Source: Zelopaecilomyces penicillatus (lineage: Eukaryota > Ascomycota > Sordariomycetes > Hypocreales > Pseudodiploosporaceae). Taken from it: a DNA stretch of 64,000 nt. Numbering within the stretch: the stretch's first letter is position 1; every line of letters begins with the position of its first letter. The position numbers were made by a program, and so were the translations under genes. Location of the stretch: NCBI GenBank assembly GCA_005765155.1, contig VCCP01000007.1, positions 2,476,242 to 2,540,241 of the forward strand, read 5' to 3'. This document shows positions 44,300 through 59,715 of the stretch, piece after piece. The notes under the pieces were generated by a model. It did not search any database, had not been told where the DNA came from, and worked only from the letters and a program-made list of their open reading frames with translations.

Positions 44300-47200
44300 T
44301 ATTAATAACTCTTATTTAATGGGTTATTATATAACCCTAAGCAATATTACTAACTGTCTTAATCAATCATTATAGGTATTACTTAATTAACCCTTACCTT
44401 ACTTACTACCAAGCTTTAGGCTCTATACAAGAAGAATATAAAACTTAAAGCTAAATTATAAGCTAAATAGAAAGACCTTAGTAAAATCATTAAACCTTAT
44501 AAGCTAGGACCTTTTATTGGATATTCTGGATCACTCTAAATATTCCTAATACAATTTAAAGCTTACCACCAGTTCTACCCCTATTAGTTATAGGAGGAAT
44601 CTGTAAAAATCCTATATACCATAGGATATATAGAGGGGGCTACCCTTAAATAGTTTGAATCCATTATAAGAAACTATATAAATAAAAAGGAAAAAGACCA
44701 GAATAATAAAACCAAAAAGATCTTTTAAAAATATAATAACTTTAAAGATATAATCAAAGAAATCTTTAGATAAGTAGATAAGGAGAGAGCTATAATCAAA
44801 AAACTCAAACTACTATACTAATATAGATCAGCCTTAAACTATACCTTAGAATTTAAATAGATTATCTTATAAATTATCTAAGAAGATAATACACTAATAG
44901 AATACTTCTATAATAGACTTAAGGAAGAAGTTAAGGATAAACTCTTTAGAAAGAATAGATCTGAAAATTTAGCTAAATACATTAGAATAGCTACCAAGAT
45001 TAATAATAGATAGTTTATATAATATAAACAAAAGAAAACTAAAGGATCAGGATAGAGTGATTTTAAATAAAAACTATAATATTAATCTAATTAAGGTAGA
45101 TATAGGGAAGAACCTATTATTTATATATATACTTAGAATCCTAGAAGAATAGAACTTAATACAATCTAAAAAAGAGATATATTAAAAGTCTAATATTATA
45201 ACTATAATAGATATAAATATATCTCCTAATAATATAAATAACCTAAGAAAGATAAGAAATCTTAGAAACCAGTATTTAATATATAATAAAGTGTATATAT
45301 TATAGCTATAAATAGACAAACCCTAGCTATAATAGAATAAAGAGGATAGGGATAAGGATAACCCAGAAACTATAGATACCCTATACCCTAATAATTATTA
45401 ATACTATAAACCATACTAACCCAATCCAATACTATATAATAGAACTAATAACTAGATATAGATATAGATAAGGAAGAATACTTTAAAGAGATTCTAGATT
45501 AATAAATAATCCCTGCTATAGATAATAAAAACATTCTAATTAAAGATAAAATAATAAATAATAGCTTGGACTCTAGCTCTTTAGAATCTAAAAGTAAAGA
45601 ACCTCTTAGGATAACTTAATACTATACTATATTATATCCACTACCTAAGAGTACTGCTTATAAACACCTTAAGGAAGCAATAATTAAACTTATATAAGTA
45701 TTAAGCTATATAGATAGAGTTAATCTTTAACTTATAATTATTAAATATATTTATAAATAGATATTAAAAGAAGGCCTAGGTACTTCTATCTTAGGAGATT
45801 ACCTTAGAAGAGCCTTTATATTAAAAACTAATTATAGCAAATATAAAGATAATTATATACTCTTAAACTCTAATTATATTTTCTATAGTAAAATCAATTA
45901 AATATTATATATTAATTTCTTCTATTTTTAATACTAGAAAATAAAAATCTAGAATGAATTCTTCCTATATTATATAGGAGTATAAGGAATCAAGAATATC
46001 CTTATAGGAGATCAATTCATTAACTAGTATAAGGCTAAGTACTTTATATCTTTTGGAATTAATATGTTTGAATTATACCCTAAGACCCTAGAAGAATATA
46101 GATAAGGAGCTGAAAATAAAGACTATAAGTCTATCTATTATAAGATCCATAAGTAGGAAAAGCTTGAATTAGAATATAATAGACTATAACTTATAGACTA
46201 TAAAAAGAAGAACTTATATAATTATATTAATCTTAAGTATAATATATATTTATAATAGAAGCTGGTATAATAGTATAAAAGATAACTATTAAAAGATAAT
46301 ATCCCAGAAAGAACTTAATATAAAGCTATAATAATAATCAATTATAATAAACCTTAATATAAATAATATATAAAAGAAAACAAATATATATATAAGAAAA
46401 TAAAGAACCTCTATAAATAAGAATTTAACTTCTAAACCTATAAAGGAAATCAAGCTAATCGAACTCTATATTATATAATTATTTAAGGCCTAAATAGAAG
46501 AAATTATAATAGATTATATAAAGAATATAATCCTAAAAACTTAAAAAATAAGTAAAGTTATCTATAAGAGGGTTATAGTATAACCCCCTATAAAAGACCC
46601 TTTATATAATAGGCATTAATAAGCTTAAACTAATAATAGAAATATAGATTATAGGACATTGTTTTTATACTTTAATAGATAGTAGAATAATAAGCAATTA
46701 TATATTATTAAAAGCTATAAATCATATATAATTACTATAGTATAATAAGAAAGAATTATATCTCTTATATAATCTAAAAGGGAATACCTTTGCTTATAAT
46801 AAAGGATAGATTAATAAAGAGACTAATCATCTCTAATTTAAAGTCCAAGGATATCAAGACAATACTATATTTAATATAATAGATACTAGAGAATATAAAC
46901 TTATATTAGGCTATCCCTGATTATTTAATAGTAATCTATAGATTAATTAAAAGATAGGCTAGATATAATAGAGTAATACTATATTATCTTTAAAAGATTA
47001 TAAAGATCTAATAATAATAGATAAAGTAAAGAAAGTATACTTTATAGCTATTAAGAAGGGCCTTCTATTAGGAAATCATATTAAAAAATAATATAATAGT
47101 TAATAATAATAAATCCAATAGGTTATTACCACCCTTAGGATAATAATAGAGCAATTATAAGAATACTCTAAAAATAAATTACTCTTAGATATAGAAAAAT

Positions 47201-48972
47201 AACTTATATCTATACTAGAAGAATATTATAAGTATATTAAACTATTTTATAAAGAACTTAAAATAAAGCTCCTCTTATATAATTAATAGAACTATAAAAT
47301 TCAGATTATAGATAGGAAGAAGCCTACTTTTACTAAGATCTATATATTAAATACTAAGGAACTTAAAATATTATAAGAGTATCTTAATAAAATACTTAAA
47401 AAGGGATATATCTAATTATCTATATCTAAAGTAGAATACCCTATTATATTTATATTAAAAAAGAATAATAAGCTATAATTAGTTATAGATTATTGATTAT
47501 TAAATATAATTATAATTAAGGATTAGATCCCCTTATTATTGATTAATAAACTATATAATTAATTATATAGAATAAACTGGTTTATTACCCTAGACCTTAA
47601 AGGAGTATATAACTTGATTTAAATAAAGAAAGGTAATAAATAGAAAATCATCTTTAGAATCAAGTTTAGACTTTTTGAATATCTGATAATACCTTTTAGT
47701 CTAATCAATACCCCTATAATATTCTAATATATAATTAATAATATTCTCTAAGAATATCTGGATATCTTTATAGTAGTTTATCTAGATAATATTCTAATCT
47801 TCTCCTAGATAGAAGAAGAATATAAAGAATATATCTATAAGGTATTATAATTATTCCAAGATAATAATCTTCTTATCAAACCAGAAAAATATAAATTTTA
47901 TAAATAAATAGTTATCTTCCTAGGATATATCTTTTCATTAGATAAAATTCAAATAGAACCAGTAAAAATCACTATAATATATAATTAATTAATACTATAA
48001 AATATTATAAATATATAAGAGTTTTTAGGCTTTATTAACTATTATTAAAAATTTATTTATAATTATAATAAAATAGCTATATTACTTATTAAATGTATTA
48101 AGAAAGACTATAAATTCCTATAGAAACCTAATATAGATACTATATTTAAAGAACTTAAAAAGCAAATCTATAAAGAACTTATACTAATAATATATAATCT
48201 AGATAAACCTATAGAACTCAAAACTAATGCTTTAAACTATACTATTAGAGCATAGATTAGATAATAAGATAATAAAGGCAGACTATAATCTATTGCCTTC
48301 TACTCTAAGAAACTTTATAGAGTAGAATTTAATTATCCAATCTATAATAAGGAATTTATAGCTATTATTAAGGCCTTTAATAAATTCTTATATTATTTAT
48401 AAGGAAATAATTATTAAATAAAGGTTTTTATTAATTATAAGAATATCTCTTACTTTATTATTATATAGAAGCTAAATATATAATAAACCTATTATATAGA
48501 AACCCTTATAGATTATAACTATAAAATCATCTATTATAAAGGATCTAAAAATAATAAAGCAGATGCTTTAAGCTAATAAAATAACTATAATAATAGAAAG
48601 CCTTATTATAAAGGATAAATCTTTTAAATATCTAAATTAAGTATACTATAAATAAAGCTAAATACTATATATTAAGTTATATTAGCTAACCCTATCTTAA
48701 AATAAGTTAAACAAGTATACTCCTTAGAAGATATAATAAAAGTATTTAAAGGTATAAAATAAAAAGATAAATACTATAAATATAATAAGAAACTCTAGAT
48801 ATCTAAAGAACTCTAGGAAACCATTATATAAGAATTATATAAATCCCTTATTTATAATTATTAAGGAATTATAAAGACTATAGAATAAGTATAAAGATAC
48901 TATAGATTTAAAGGGCTATAATAGATAGTCCAGAAGGTTATAAGTAATTATATCATTTATAAACAAATCAAG
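43867..48972 (+). mobile_element. Relic B: RIPed, 3'-truncated copy of the chromovirus family
   Basis: The 5' LTR (43,867-44,299) aligns with the intact element's sense LTR from TGTCACGACC (here TATTATAACC) to the LTR end. The fold-back pair is retained as AGTTATTAAT (44,111-44,120) and ATTAATAACT (44,301-44,310). Gag (about 44,400-46,550) and pol (about 46,550-48,970) are colinear with the intact copy: protease, RT and RNase H are readable with TAA/TAG stops. The sequence stops inside the integrase zinc finger, exactly where relic C's LTR begins. Orientation is opposite to the intact copy. Confidence 0.85.
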
Positions 48973-49430
48973 TATTATAACCTAATAGCCAAGGTTATAT
49001 AGTGGGCCTTGGTTATATAACTTATAATGTTATTAGGTATATATTAAAGGCTTGGAACTATATAGAATTGGATTATAATTCTAAAGATGATCCTAGGCTT
49101 AGAATCACTTTTAAAACCATAATCTAATAAGATGGCTTATGATTCTAAGCATAATCTAGTAATAAGGATTATAGCTTAAATTATAATCTATAATATATAT
49201 ATATACCCTTAATTTTCATTCTTTAGATATAGCTTAGATAGTTATTAATATACTTTTAACTTTATTATATTATTTATTATTACTTATTATACTGATACTT
49301 AATCCTTGATTATAATACTCTATATCTATTATTAATATAACAGATCTATTGCTTAGAATACTCTAATTTATCTATTAATATAAATCCCTCTTTATTAGGT
49401 TTATCCCTTAGGAATTCACTAAATATTATA
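48973..49430 (+). repeat. Relic C 5' LTR
   Basis: Begins TATTATAACC like relic B's LTR and ends AAATATTATA, followed by the ATTAATAACT primer site. U3 is longer and diverged; R/U5 is close to the intact LTR. Confidence 0.75.
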
Positions 49431-52400
49431 TATTAATAACTCTTGTTTAATAGGTTATTATATAATCCTGAGTAATATTATTAACTGCCTTAATTAATTA
49501 TTATAAGTACCACTTAATTAATCCTTATCTTACTTGTTATTAAGCTTTAGGCTTTATATAAGAAGAATATAGAACTCAAAGCTAAGTTATAAGCTAAATA
49601 GAAAGACCTTAATAAAATCATTAAACCTTATAAGCCAGAATCTTTTATTAAATATTCTAGATCACTCTAAATATTCCTAATATAATTTAAAGCTTATTAT
49701 TAGTTCTATTTCTATTAGTTATAGGAGGAATCTATAAAAATCTTATATACTATAGGATATATAGAGGGGGCTATCCTTTAATGATTTAAACCTATTATAA
49801 GAGACTATATAAATAAGAAGAAGAAAGATTAGAATGATAAAATCAAAAAGATCTTTTAAAAATATAATAACTTTAAAGATGTAATCAAAGAAGTCTTTAA
49901 GCAAGTAGATAAGAAGAGAGCTATAATCAAAAAACTTAAATTACTATATCAATATAGATCAGTCTTGGACTATACCTTAGAATTTAGATAGATTATCTTA
50001 TAGATTACCTAGAAAGATAATATATTAATAAAGTACTTCTATAATAGATTTAAAGAAGAAGTTAAGGATAAACTCTTTAGGGAAGATAGACCTAAAAACT
50101 TAATCAAGTATATTAGAATAGCTATTAAGATTAATAATAGATAGTTTATATAATATAAATAAAGGAAAATCAAAGGATTAGGATAAAGTGATTTTGGATA
50201 AAAACTATAATACCAGTCCAATCAAGGCAGATATAAGAAAGAATCTATTACCTATATATATACCTAGAATCCTAGAAGAATAGAACTTAATATAATCTAG
50301 AAAAGAGATATATTAAAAGTCTAATATTATAACTATAATGGATATAAATATATCTTCTAATAATATAAATAACCCAAGAAAGATAAAAAATCTTAGAAAC
50401 CAATACCTAATATATAATAAAGTGTATATATTATAGCTATAAATAGACGAACCCTGGCTATAATAGGATGAAGAGGGTAGAGATAAGGATGACCTAGAAA
50501 CTATAGATACCCTATACCCTAATAGTTATCAATACTATAGACTATACTAACTCAATCCGATACTATATAATAGGACTAATAATTAGATATAGATATAGAT
50601 AAGAAAGAATACTTTAAAGAGATTCTAGATTAATAAATAATCCCTATTATAGATAATAAAAATACCCTGGTTAAAGATAAAATAATAAGTAATAGCTTGG
50701 ACTCTAGCTCTTTAGAATCTAAGAGTAAAGAACCTCTTAGGATAACTTAATACTATACTATACTATATCTATTACCTAAGAGTATTACTTATAAATATCT
50801 TAAGAAAGTAGTAATCAAACTTATATAAGTATTAAGCTATATAGATAGAGTTAACCTTTAACTTATAATCATTAAATATATTTATAAATAGATATTAGAA
50901 GAAGGCCTAGGTATCTTTATCCTAGGAGACCACCTTAGAAGAGCCTTTATATTAAAAACCAATTATAATAAATACAAAGATGATTATATACTCCTAGACC
51001 CTAATCATGTTTTCTATAGTAAAATCAATTGGATATTATATATTGATTTCTCTTGTTTTTAATATTAGAAAATAAAAATCTAGAACAAATTCTTCCTATA
51101 CTATATAGGAGTATAAGGAATCAAGAATATCCTTATAGGAGATTAATTCATTGACTGGTATAAGGCTGAGTACTTTATACCTTTTGTAATTAGTATATTT
51201 AAACTATACCCTAAGACCCTAGAAGAATATAAATAAGAAGCTGAAAACAAAGACTATAAGTTTATCTATTATAAGATCTATAAATAGGAAAAGCTTAAAT
51301 TAGGATATAATAGACTATAACTTATAGACTATAAAAAGAAGGACTTATATAATTATATCAACCTTAAATATAATATATACTTATAATAGAAGCTGGTATA
51401 ATAGTATGAAAGATAATTATTAGAAGATAATATCCTAGGAAGAACTTAATATAAAGCTATAATAATAATCAATTATAATAAACCTTGGTACAGACAATAT
51501 ATAGAAGAAAACAAATATATATATAAGGAAATAAAGAATCTCTATAAATAAGAATTTAACTTTTAAATCTATAAAGGAAGTCAAGCTGATTAAACTCTAT
51601 ATTATATAATTATTTAAGGCTTGGATAGAATAAATTATAATGGATTATATAAGGAATATAATCCTAGAAACTTAAAAAATGAGTAAAGTTATTTATAAGA
51701 GGGTTATAGTATAATCCCCTATAAAAGACCCTTTATATAATAAGTATTAATAGGCTTAAACTAATAATAGAAATATAGATTATAGGATATTATTTTTATA
51801 CTCTAATAGATAATAAAGTAATAAGCAATTATATATTACTAAAAGCTATAAATTATATATAATTATTATAGTATAATAAGAAAGAATTATACTCTTATAT
51901 AATCTAAAAGGAAATACCTTTGTTTATAATAGAGGATAGATTAATAAAGAGATTGATTATCTCTAATTCAAAGTTTAAGGATATTAAGATAATACTATAT
52001 TTAATATAATAGATACTAGAGAATATAAACTTATACTAGACTATCCTTAATTATTTAATAATAACCTATAGATTAATTAGAAGATAAGCTAGATATAATA
52101 GAGTGATACTATATTATCTCTAAAAGATTATAAAGATCTAATAATAATAGGTAAAGCAAAGAAAGTATACTTTATAGTTATTAAGAAGAGCCTCCTATTA
52201 GGAAATTATATCAAAAAATAATATAATAGTTAATAATAATAAACCTGATGGGTTATTACTGCCCTTAGGATAATAATAGAGTAATTATAAGAATACTCTA
52301 AAAATGAATTATCCTTAGATATAGAAAAATGACTTATATCTATACTAGAAGAATACTATAAGTATATTAAACTATTTTATAAAGAACTCAAAATAAAGCT

Positions 52401-54942
52401 CTTCTTATATAATTAATAGGATTATAAAATTCAGATCATAGATAGAAAGAAGCCTACTTTTACTAAAATCTATATATTAAATATTAAGGAACTTAAAATA
52501 TTATAAGAGTACCTTAATAAAATACTTAAAAAAGGATATATCCAATCATTTATATCCAAAGCAAAATACCCTATTATATTTATATTAAAAAAGAATAATA
52601 AGCTATAATTAGTTATAGATTATTAATTATTAAATATAATTATAATCAAGGATTAGATACCCTTATTATTAATTAATAAATTATATAATTAATTATATAG
52701 AATAAACTGGTTTATTACCCTAGACCTTAAAGGAGTATATAACTTAATTCGAATAAAGAAAGGCAATAAATAGAAAACTGCTTTTAGAACTAAGTTTGGA
52801 CTTTTTAAGTATCTGGTAATATCTTTTAGCTTAATCAATACCTCTATAATATTCTAATATATAATTAATAATATTCTCTAAGAATATTTAAATATCTTTA
52901 TAATAATCTATCTAGATAATATCCTAATCTTCTCTTAAATAGAAGAAGAATATAGAGAATATATCTATAAGGTATTATAACTACTCTAAGATAATAATCT
53001 TCTTATTAAATCAGAAAAATATAAATTTTATAAATAAATAATCACTTTCCTAGGATATATCTTCTTACTAGATAAAATTTAAATAGAATCAATAAAAATC
53101 ATTATAGTATATAATTAGCTAATACTATAAAATATTATAAATATATAAGAGTTTTTAGGCTTTATTAACTATTATTAAAAGTTCATCTATAATTATAATA
53201 AAATAGCTATGCTACTTATTGAATATATTAAGAAAGATTATAAATTCCTATAGAAACCTAATATAGATATTATATTTAAAGAACTTAAAAAGTGAATCTA
53301 TAAAGAATCTGTACTAGTAATGTATGATCTAGATAAACCTATAGAACTTGAAACTAATGCTTTGAACTATACTATTAGAGTATAGATTAAATAATAAGAT
53401 AATAAAGACAGACTATAACCTGTTGCCTTCTACTTTAAGAAACTTTATAGAGTAGAACTTAACTATTTAATCTATAATAAGGAATTTATAACTATTATCA
53501 AAGCCTTTAATAAATTCTTATATTACTTATAAGGAAGCAATTATTAAATAAAGGTTTTTATTAATTATAAAAATATCTCTTACTTTACTATTATATAGAA
53601 GCTAAATATATAATAAACCTGTTATATAGAAACCCTTATAGATTATGATTATAAAATCATCTATTATAAAGGATCTAAGAATAATAGAGTAGATACTCTA
53701 AGCTAATAAAGTGATTATAATAATGAAAAGCCTTATTATAAAGGATAAATCTTCTAAATATCTGAATCAAGTATACTATAAATAAAGCTAAATACTATAT
53801 ATTAAGTTATATTAGCTAATCCTATCTTAAAACAAGTTAAATAAATATACTCCTTAGAAGATATAGTAAAGGTATCTAAAGATATAAAATAGAAAGATAA
53901 ATACTATAAGTATAATAAGAAACTCTAGATACCTAAAGAACTCTAGGAAACCATTATATAAGAACTATATAAATCCCTTATTTATAGTTATTAAGGAATT
54001 ATAAAGACTATAGAACAAGTATAAAGATACTATAAATTCAAAGGATTATAATAGATAGTCCAGAAGGTTATAAGTAACTATATCACTTATAGATAAATCA
54101 AGCTAGTAAGATATAAACTATATAAAGAGTTATAACCATTATCAGTACCTATATAATCATAAGAATCAATATTATTTGACTTTATTATTAAACTATCCCT
54201 ATTAATAGAATCCCTTATAGGAGTAGCCTATAACTTAATATAGGTTATTATAGAAAGACTAATAAAGTTCTTATACTTTATACTTTATTTTAAAGCAAGC
54301 TTGATAAAAGATCTTGCTTATAGCTTTAATAAAGTGATAGTAAGCTTATATAGCTTATTAAAGGAGATTATCTTTGATAGAGGAATAACCTTTATCTCTA
54401 AGCTTTAGTAAGGATTAATAGGATATCTTAGGACCAGATATAAACTTAATACTGCTTATTATCTATAGATAGATAAATAAATAGAATAGATTAATTAAAT
54501 TATTAAAGGATACTTATATACTTATATTAATTACTATTAAGATAACTAGGTAAAATATCTATCAACTATATAACTAGCCTATAATATATCTATTTCTGAA
54601 TTAATATAATTTATATTAATATATACTAATTATAGATTTATACTAGAGGTATTTTATCTACTATACTAAGAAGGACTAAAATCAGAAAAAGCTATATTTA
54701 ATACTATATAAAAATAATAATTATATAAAGAACTCTATATATAACTCTAAATCATTTATAATAGAATAAAATATTATATAGATTAATAAAGATTAAAGGG
54801 ACTAATCTTTAAAGAAAGAGATATAATATATCTTTTATATTATATATTAGGCAAAAATTCTCTAAATATTATAATAATATAATCAAGTAATAAATTAGAT
54901 TTTAAGAAACTTAGATCTTTTAAAGTTAAGAAAGCTATTTCT
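48973..54942 (+). mobile_element. Relic C: second RIPed, 3'-truncated chromovirus copy
   Basis: Starts with a 458-bp LTR (48,973-49,430) abutting relic B's integrase, then gag (about 49,540-51,690) and pol (about 51,690-54,942). The integrase core equivalent of YHPQTDGQTERIN is at about 54,450-54,500. The copy ends after the GPF-domain segment, so chromodomain, antisense gene and 3' LTR are missing. It is highly similar to relic B and RIPed independently. Confidence 0.85.
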
Positions 54943-55257
54943 ATCCATTATATAGTGGGCTCCTTTTATATAAAGGAGGGGTAGGGCCAAGTATGATTAA
55001 TAGCCTTTAACCTAAATGCCCCGCTATGACTGGTAAAGGATGATATATAAAGGGAACAATATGATTGGCATGAATAACAGGGTTAGGGTCTGGGAATTCC
55101 CTATTATAATTGGTTAAGCCTGGATACCGGCTTAGGGTTATTATAGCTTAGGTTATTAAACTATAAAGCTGCCCTGCTTGGGTATTACTATATAGCTAGT
55201 GTTATAAATTAATTATTATCCCCCCTTATATATATAGGTTATCTCTTCTAGTAAAAA
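54943..55257. other. Spacer between relic C and the helicase relic
   Basis: GC content rises here. It contains a short interstitial CAGGGTTAGGGTC near 55,109. It is probably the ancestral upstream region of the helicase gene. Confidence 0.4.
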
Positions 55258-58200
55258 ATGGATAGATTTATCTATAATTAATAGCATTAGATCCTGATAT
55301 GTGCCTAATGTAGGATATACCTTATACCTAATCCGGTTAGCTGGAAATATCATCTATAGGCCAAGCTATACTATATTAAGGGTAAGCAGCTATACCTGCT
55401 GATGAATAGATTTAGTGCTTATAGGCTAAGGCCTCTAGAGGAGCTCTAATAATAGCTAGCTGAGGACTATGCTATCTAGCCGCTCTAGTGCCTAATGATC
55501 CTTAATAGCTATAAGTGTTTATATCTATACTATAGGCATTACTCTATATGGAGGGCTAAATTGTAGGAGTATCTGGCAAAGCATTGGCCTATTAGCAGTG
55601 AGAAGCTGCTGTTCAGACGCTGTTGTATGTAAACGCTATTCCGGGCGAAGCAGCTTATCACCTACTTTGAGGTGGCTATCCACAGCACTATAGTATTGAT
55701 ACTACTGCCCGTTCCCAGGCCAATAGGATCCAGGTCTATTATTAAGATAGGCCTATTCTAGTTATTAATACAAGACAGTATATAGGCTGCTGATAATATC
55801 CAGTGCAAAGGGATAGTTATAGATAGCAGTGAGACCAAATCAGCATACATACCCTAAATAAACCAGACCGGATTCACTATATACCTAGATAGACTATATA
55901 ATGAAGATATTATATTATTATATACACTGCCTAGGCAGGACCTTAAGTATACATCATCTAGAGAGGACTATATCGAGCTAGAGAACATCTTAAATACAAT
56001 AGAAAAGATACTATATAATAAGTACAAGCTAGTATAGAAGGGCTTGGCAATACATAGGATAACCTAGCAGCAGGCTCTTATCCTTAGCCACTTCTATACA
56101 GGCCATGCATCTAAGGCCAATATATTCCGGTTATTCAAGAACGAATCAATACTAACCAACTACTTTAATTATATAAAGCAGCTGATAGCCTACTATTATT
56201 ATACGGTTCATAGAGGTATAGAGCACTTTGCATAGGCAGAGGGCTACCCTACACCAACCAATACTATAGAGATATCATTATCTTAAACTATATATATAGA
56301 TAAAGTTATTAAGCAGATCAATAGGGATCCCAGCCTAGATAATATATAGTTATAGCTTGCATTATAGAGGCTATATTGCTCACTGATATACCATCCTATA
56401 GATAGCCAGCCCTTTAAATTACCATTACTTAGCTACTATATTATAATAAGCCGCAAGGTAAGCTAAACCCTGGATCACCGCTGCCTACTATTAGGCAAGT
56501 ATATAAGCTAATAGATTAAACAAAGCAATAAGGGATAGGAAGATCCAGGCAACTTTAATAGCAAACTATCAGCACTGATATAATCCACCCAGCTAATACT
56601 ATTCAGTATAGTATATAATAATTATATAGAGATAGATAATATAATGCTAGAAAAGCTAATCAAGCTCATCGATAGATATATAATACAGTCTAATAAAACC
56701 CTATTTAGATATATTCTAAACTAGAGACTATATCTCTTCAAAGCAAGCATAGATAGCCTTGCCTAGCACCAGGTCTACTGATCGCTGGATAGCATAACCA
56801 TCCAGTATAAGGGCATGGCCATCATTATACAGGATATTATATGATTGGCTGGGTTCACCTTCAATAGAGCGAAATCGCTCCTAGATAAGCATCTCCTCCT
56901 TAGTATAAATTATATACCATATATCCAGACCAGCGATATCCAGGATAATATCAATAGTATGCAGTATAGCATATCATAGGCCACCAACCATTATAATACC
57001 CATCTAATAATATATAGCAGGGTTACGCTACTCTAGTATATCTAGGGCAGTAAGCTATTAAGCAATGCCTTTATAATAAGGGATAATGATATAGAAGGGG
57101 TAATCTCACCCAGGCTCTATAATATAGCTATAGTAATATACAAGGCAAGGGCATAAGAATTCCTTAGGCTACTCCTTATACTCTACCATATCACACCTAG
57201 GCCGCTATTATGATTATCGGAAATCCTATCCATCACTATATATAATACCATAAGGCAGTAGCACCTTTTTATCTAGGAGAAGCTAATACTGCTCTATATA
57301 TAGTACCACAAGGGCCAGAAACGCTCAAGCATATATAAGGAGAACATTCACTTCCTGCTACCAAAGATCAGTAATATACTCCTTATATACATCACCTATA
57401 TCATACCCCTCAGGCAGACATTTCTATAAGCCAGCAGACCGGGCGCTATACTATTGCTATTCCTATGATTAAGCTTAAAAGGCAAGGTATAGGGCAACGA
57501 TACTATCTCCGCTATACTAGTAAAGATATATATACTAGGCGGCCTACTATAGATATAGGTGGCCTGGTAGAGGCAGATAGCAGCGGCCATCACTAAGGAC
57601 AAGTTCTCAAGGAGTGACTAGGCTAACTTTGGATCAGAATTCACAGACAGGGCTAGCACTAGCATCAGCTCTGATAACCCTAAGGAGGAGCACCTAATGA
57701 TCAAGCTAGCAGAGATAAGCAACCACTTATACCAGACATTCAACCATATATACACAGATATATCCAGGCAGTATAAGAGTATCCTACTATACCAAGCACA
57801 CTAGGCATCTACCAGCTGATAGAACCTTTTTAGACTACTTAACACACTCAAACCCAATCAGCAAGACATCGCAGATAATAGAGCCAATATCATAACCATC
57901 CCATTCATAAGGGTTAGGAAGCAGGCTAGCTAGGGTTATATAGAGTAGAAGCTTATTACTATAGCCAGATCTATAATAAAGGACCCCGCCCTACACTTCC
58001 GGAGCGGCAGCCAGAGACAAGGGGCTATGGCCATGCTTGGGACAGGCCTAAAGGAGTAGATAATGATTATCCTGCCCATAAGGGAGGGCAAGACCCTCCC
58101 TATTATAATAGGATACGCCCTTAATAGCATAGGCACAACCATCCTTATTCTATCGACTATAGCCCTATACCATTCAATAGAATAAGAGCTCGCCAGGGCT

Positions 58201-59715
58201 GGGATCCGTACTATATACTGGATGAGAGGGGATAATATGGAGGGCCCTATCATTATCATCGCTGTCGAGCTCGTATATATAGAGGAGTTCCTTGATAGCG
58301 CATATCGGCTGCTATAGAGGCAGGGCCTGGATTATATCATAGTAGACAAATGCCATCTCATGATCATAGCAGTAGATTATAGATCAAGCCTTTATAACCT
58401 TAGATGGTATATCTGCCAGATCAAGATATAGAGTGTATAGCTTATAGCTATACTGTTACTAGTAATAGCGCTGGGCTTTATTGAATAGAATAAACTTATG
58501 AAGCTATATATCATCAGGGAGTCTACCAACCGATATAATATCGGCTATAGAATTATATGCTTAGGGCAGTGAGCCAAAGACAAGGATGGGTTTAAGGGTA
58601 TAATATAATAGGTTGAATCAATAGTGACTTTAAGCCTAGAGAGATCCATATTCAAACCATAGGAAGAAAACAAGCAAATCATCATATACTGCCAGACCAT
58701 GCCCCAGATCGATCGAATAGCGGACCGCCTAGGATGCAAAACACTTATATCATCATTAGGTATAGCTAAGGAGAAGGCTATCATCATTATAGAATAGATT
58801 AATAGTATAGGGAAACAGATTATAATAGCTATCATAGCACTAGGCCCTAGCTTTTATTATAAGTCTATTTAGATGATTATATATACTAATACACCCTAGA
58901 AGATAATGGGATTTATATAGGAAACCGGTTAAGTAGGGCAGGATGGACTATTATCTAAATCATATATTGTTATGGATAAGAAGGCTCCTTTACAATCTAT
59001 AGATAAAAGCAACCCTAATAAGATGGCTATATAAACATATCTTAGCTATATAATCTATCTATAGGCTATTATAAGCGAGTTCCTGGATGCTGAAGAAGAC
59101 TGGGTCTGGTGCAGCTAAGATAATGAGCTATACTCTATATATATAAAACCTAACCCCGGGCCTAGGCCGCTTGGTAGATGCATTACCGTGAAGGCTCTAA
59201 TAGAATTTATAGGATCAGACGAGATCAAACGGTTAGACCGCATTAGGGAAGAGGAGACCTATCAATATAAAAGAGATCTAAAGAATATTATAGGAATATG
59301 CTTGTACTATAGAGCCAGGGGGAGAGAGTTCTTATATAGGATTGGGTTATATACCCATCGCTTTGACTGAATCAAGGCTAAGAAAGAAATGATCTAGCGG
59401 TGCAAAGAGAAGGGGATTAAATGGATACTGCTATACTAAGTCTGCTATACATATTACCAGCCACAGCATATCTGCAGCGTCAACAGATCTGATAGGAAGT
59501 GCCGATTTGCGGATATAGTGATACCCCTATACTATAGGATATATATAAGGCCAGGCAGCGCTATATAGATAAAAAGATACTTCCAATGAACATTCACATC
59601 ATAAACCGATTTCATGGTCTGGCTTGGATAAGAGGCAAACCTAGGCATTATAGAAGCTATATAAGGGAACCTGATGGCCGCCCTAGCAATGAAAGAGTTC
59701 AAAGGCCAGGTATAG
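55258..59715 (+). pseudogene. Telomere-linked RecQ-type helicase relic (TLH-like)
   Basis: One reading frame can be followed for 1,486 codons from an ATG at 55,258 to a TAG at 59,713, broken only by in-frame stops and not by frameshifts. Helicase motif I is EGKT (58,084-58,095, expected GKS/T). Motif II is DKCH (58,345-58,356) where RecQ proteins have DECH. Motif VI reads ETG-stop-VGQDG (58,921 onward) for ETGRAGRDG. A Cys/His-rich N-terminus and the C-terminal CRFADIVIPLYY...IYIRP block fit fungal telomere-linked helicases. Most stops are TAG or TAA where CAG, CGA or TGG would be expected, the RIP signature. It points toward the telomere, 4.2 kb away. Intact relatives are subtelomeric and thought to act in telomere maintenance. 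Confidence 0.85.

Noticed and set aside
54950..54965. TATAGTGGGC shared by the relic C 3' junction and the relic C LTR (48,994-49,006)
   Set aside because: At first taken as a common insertion motif, but the second copy belongs to the LTR start and the match is too short to mean more.
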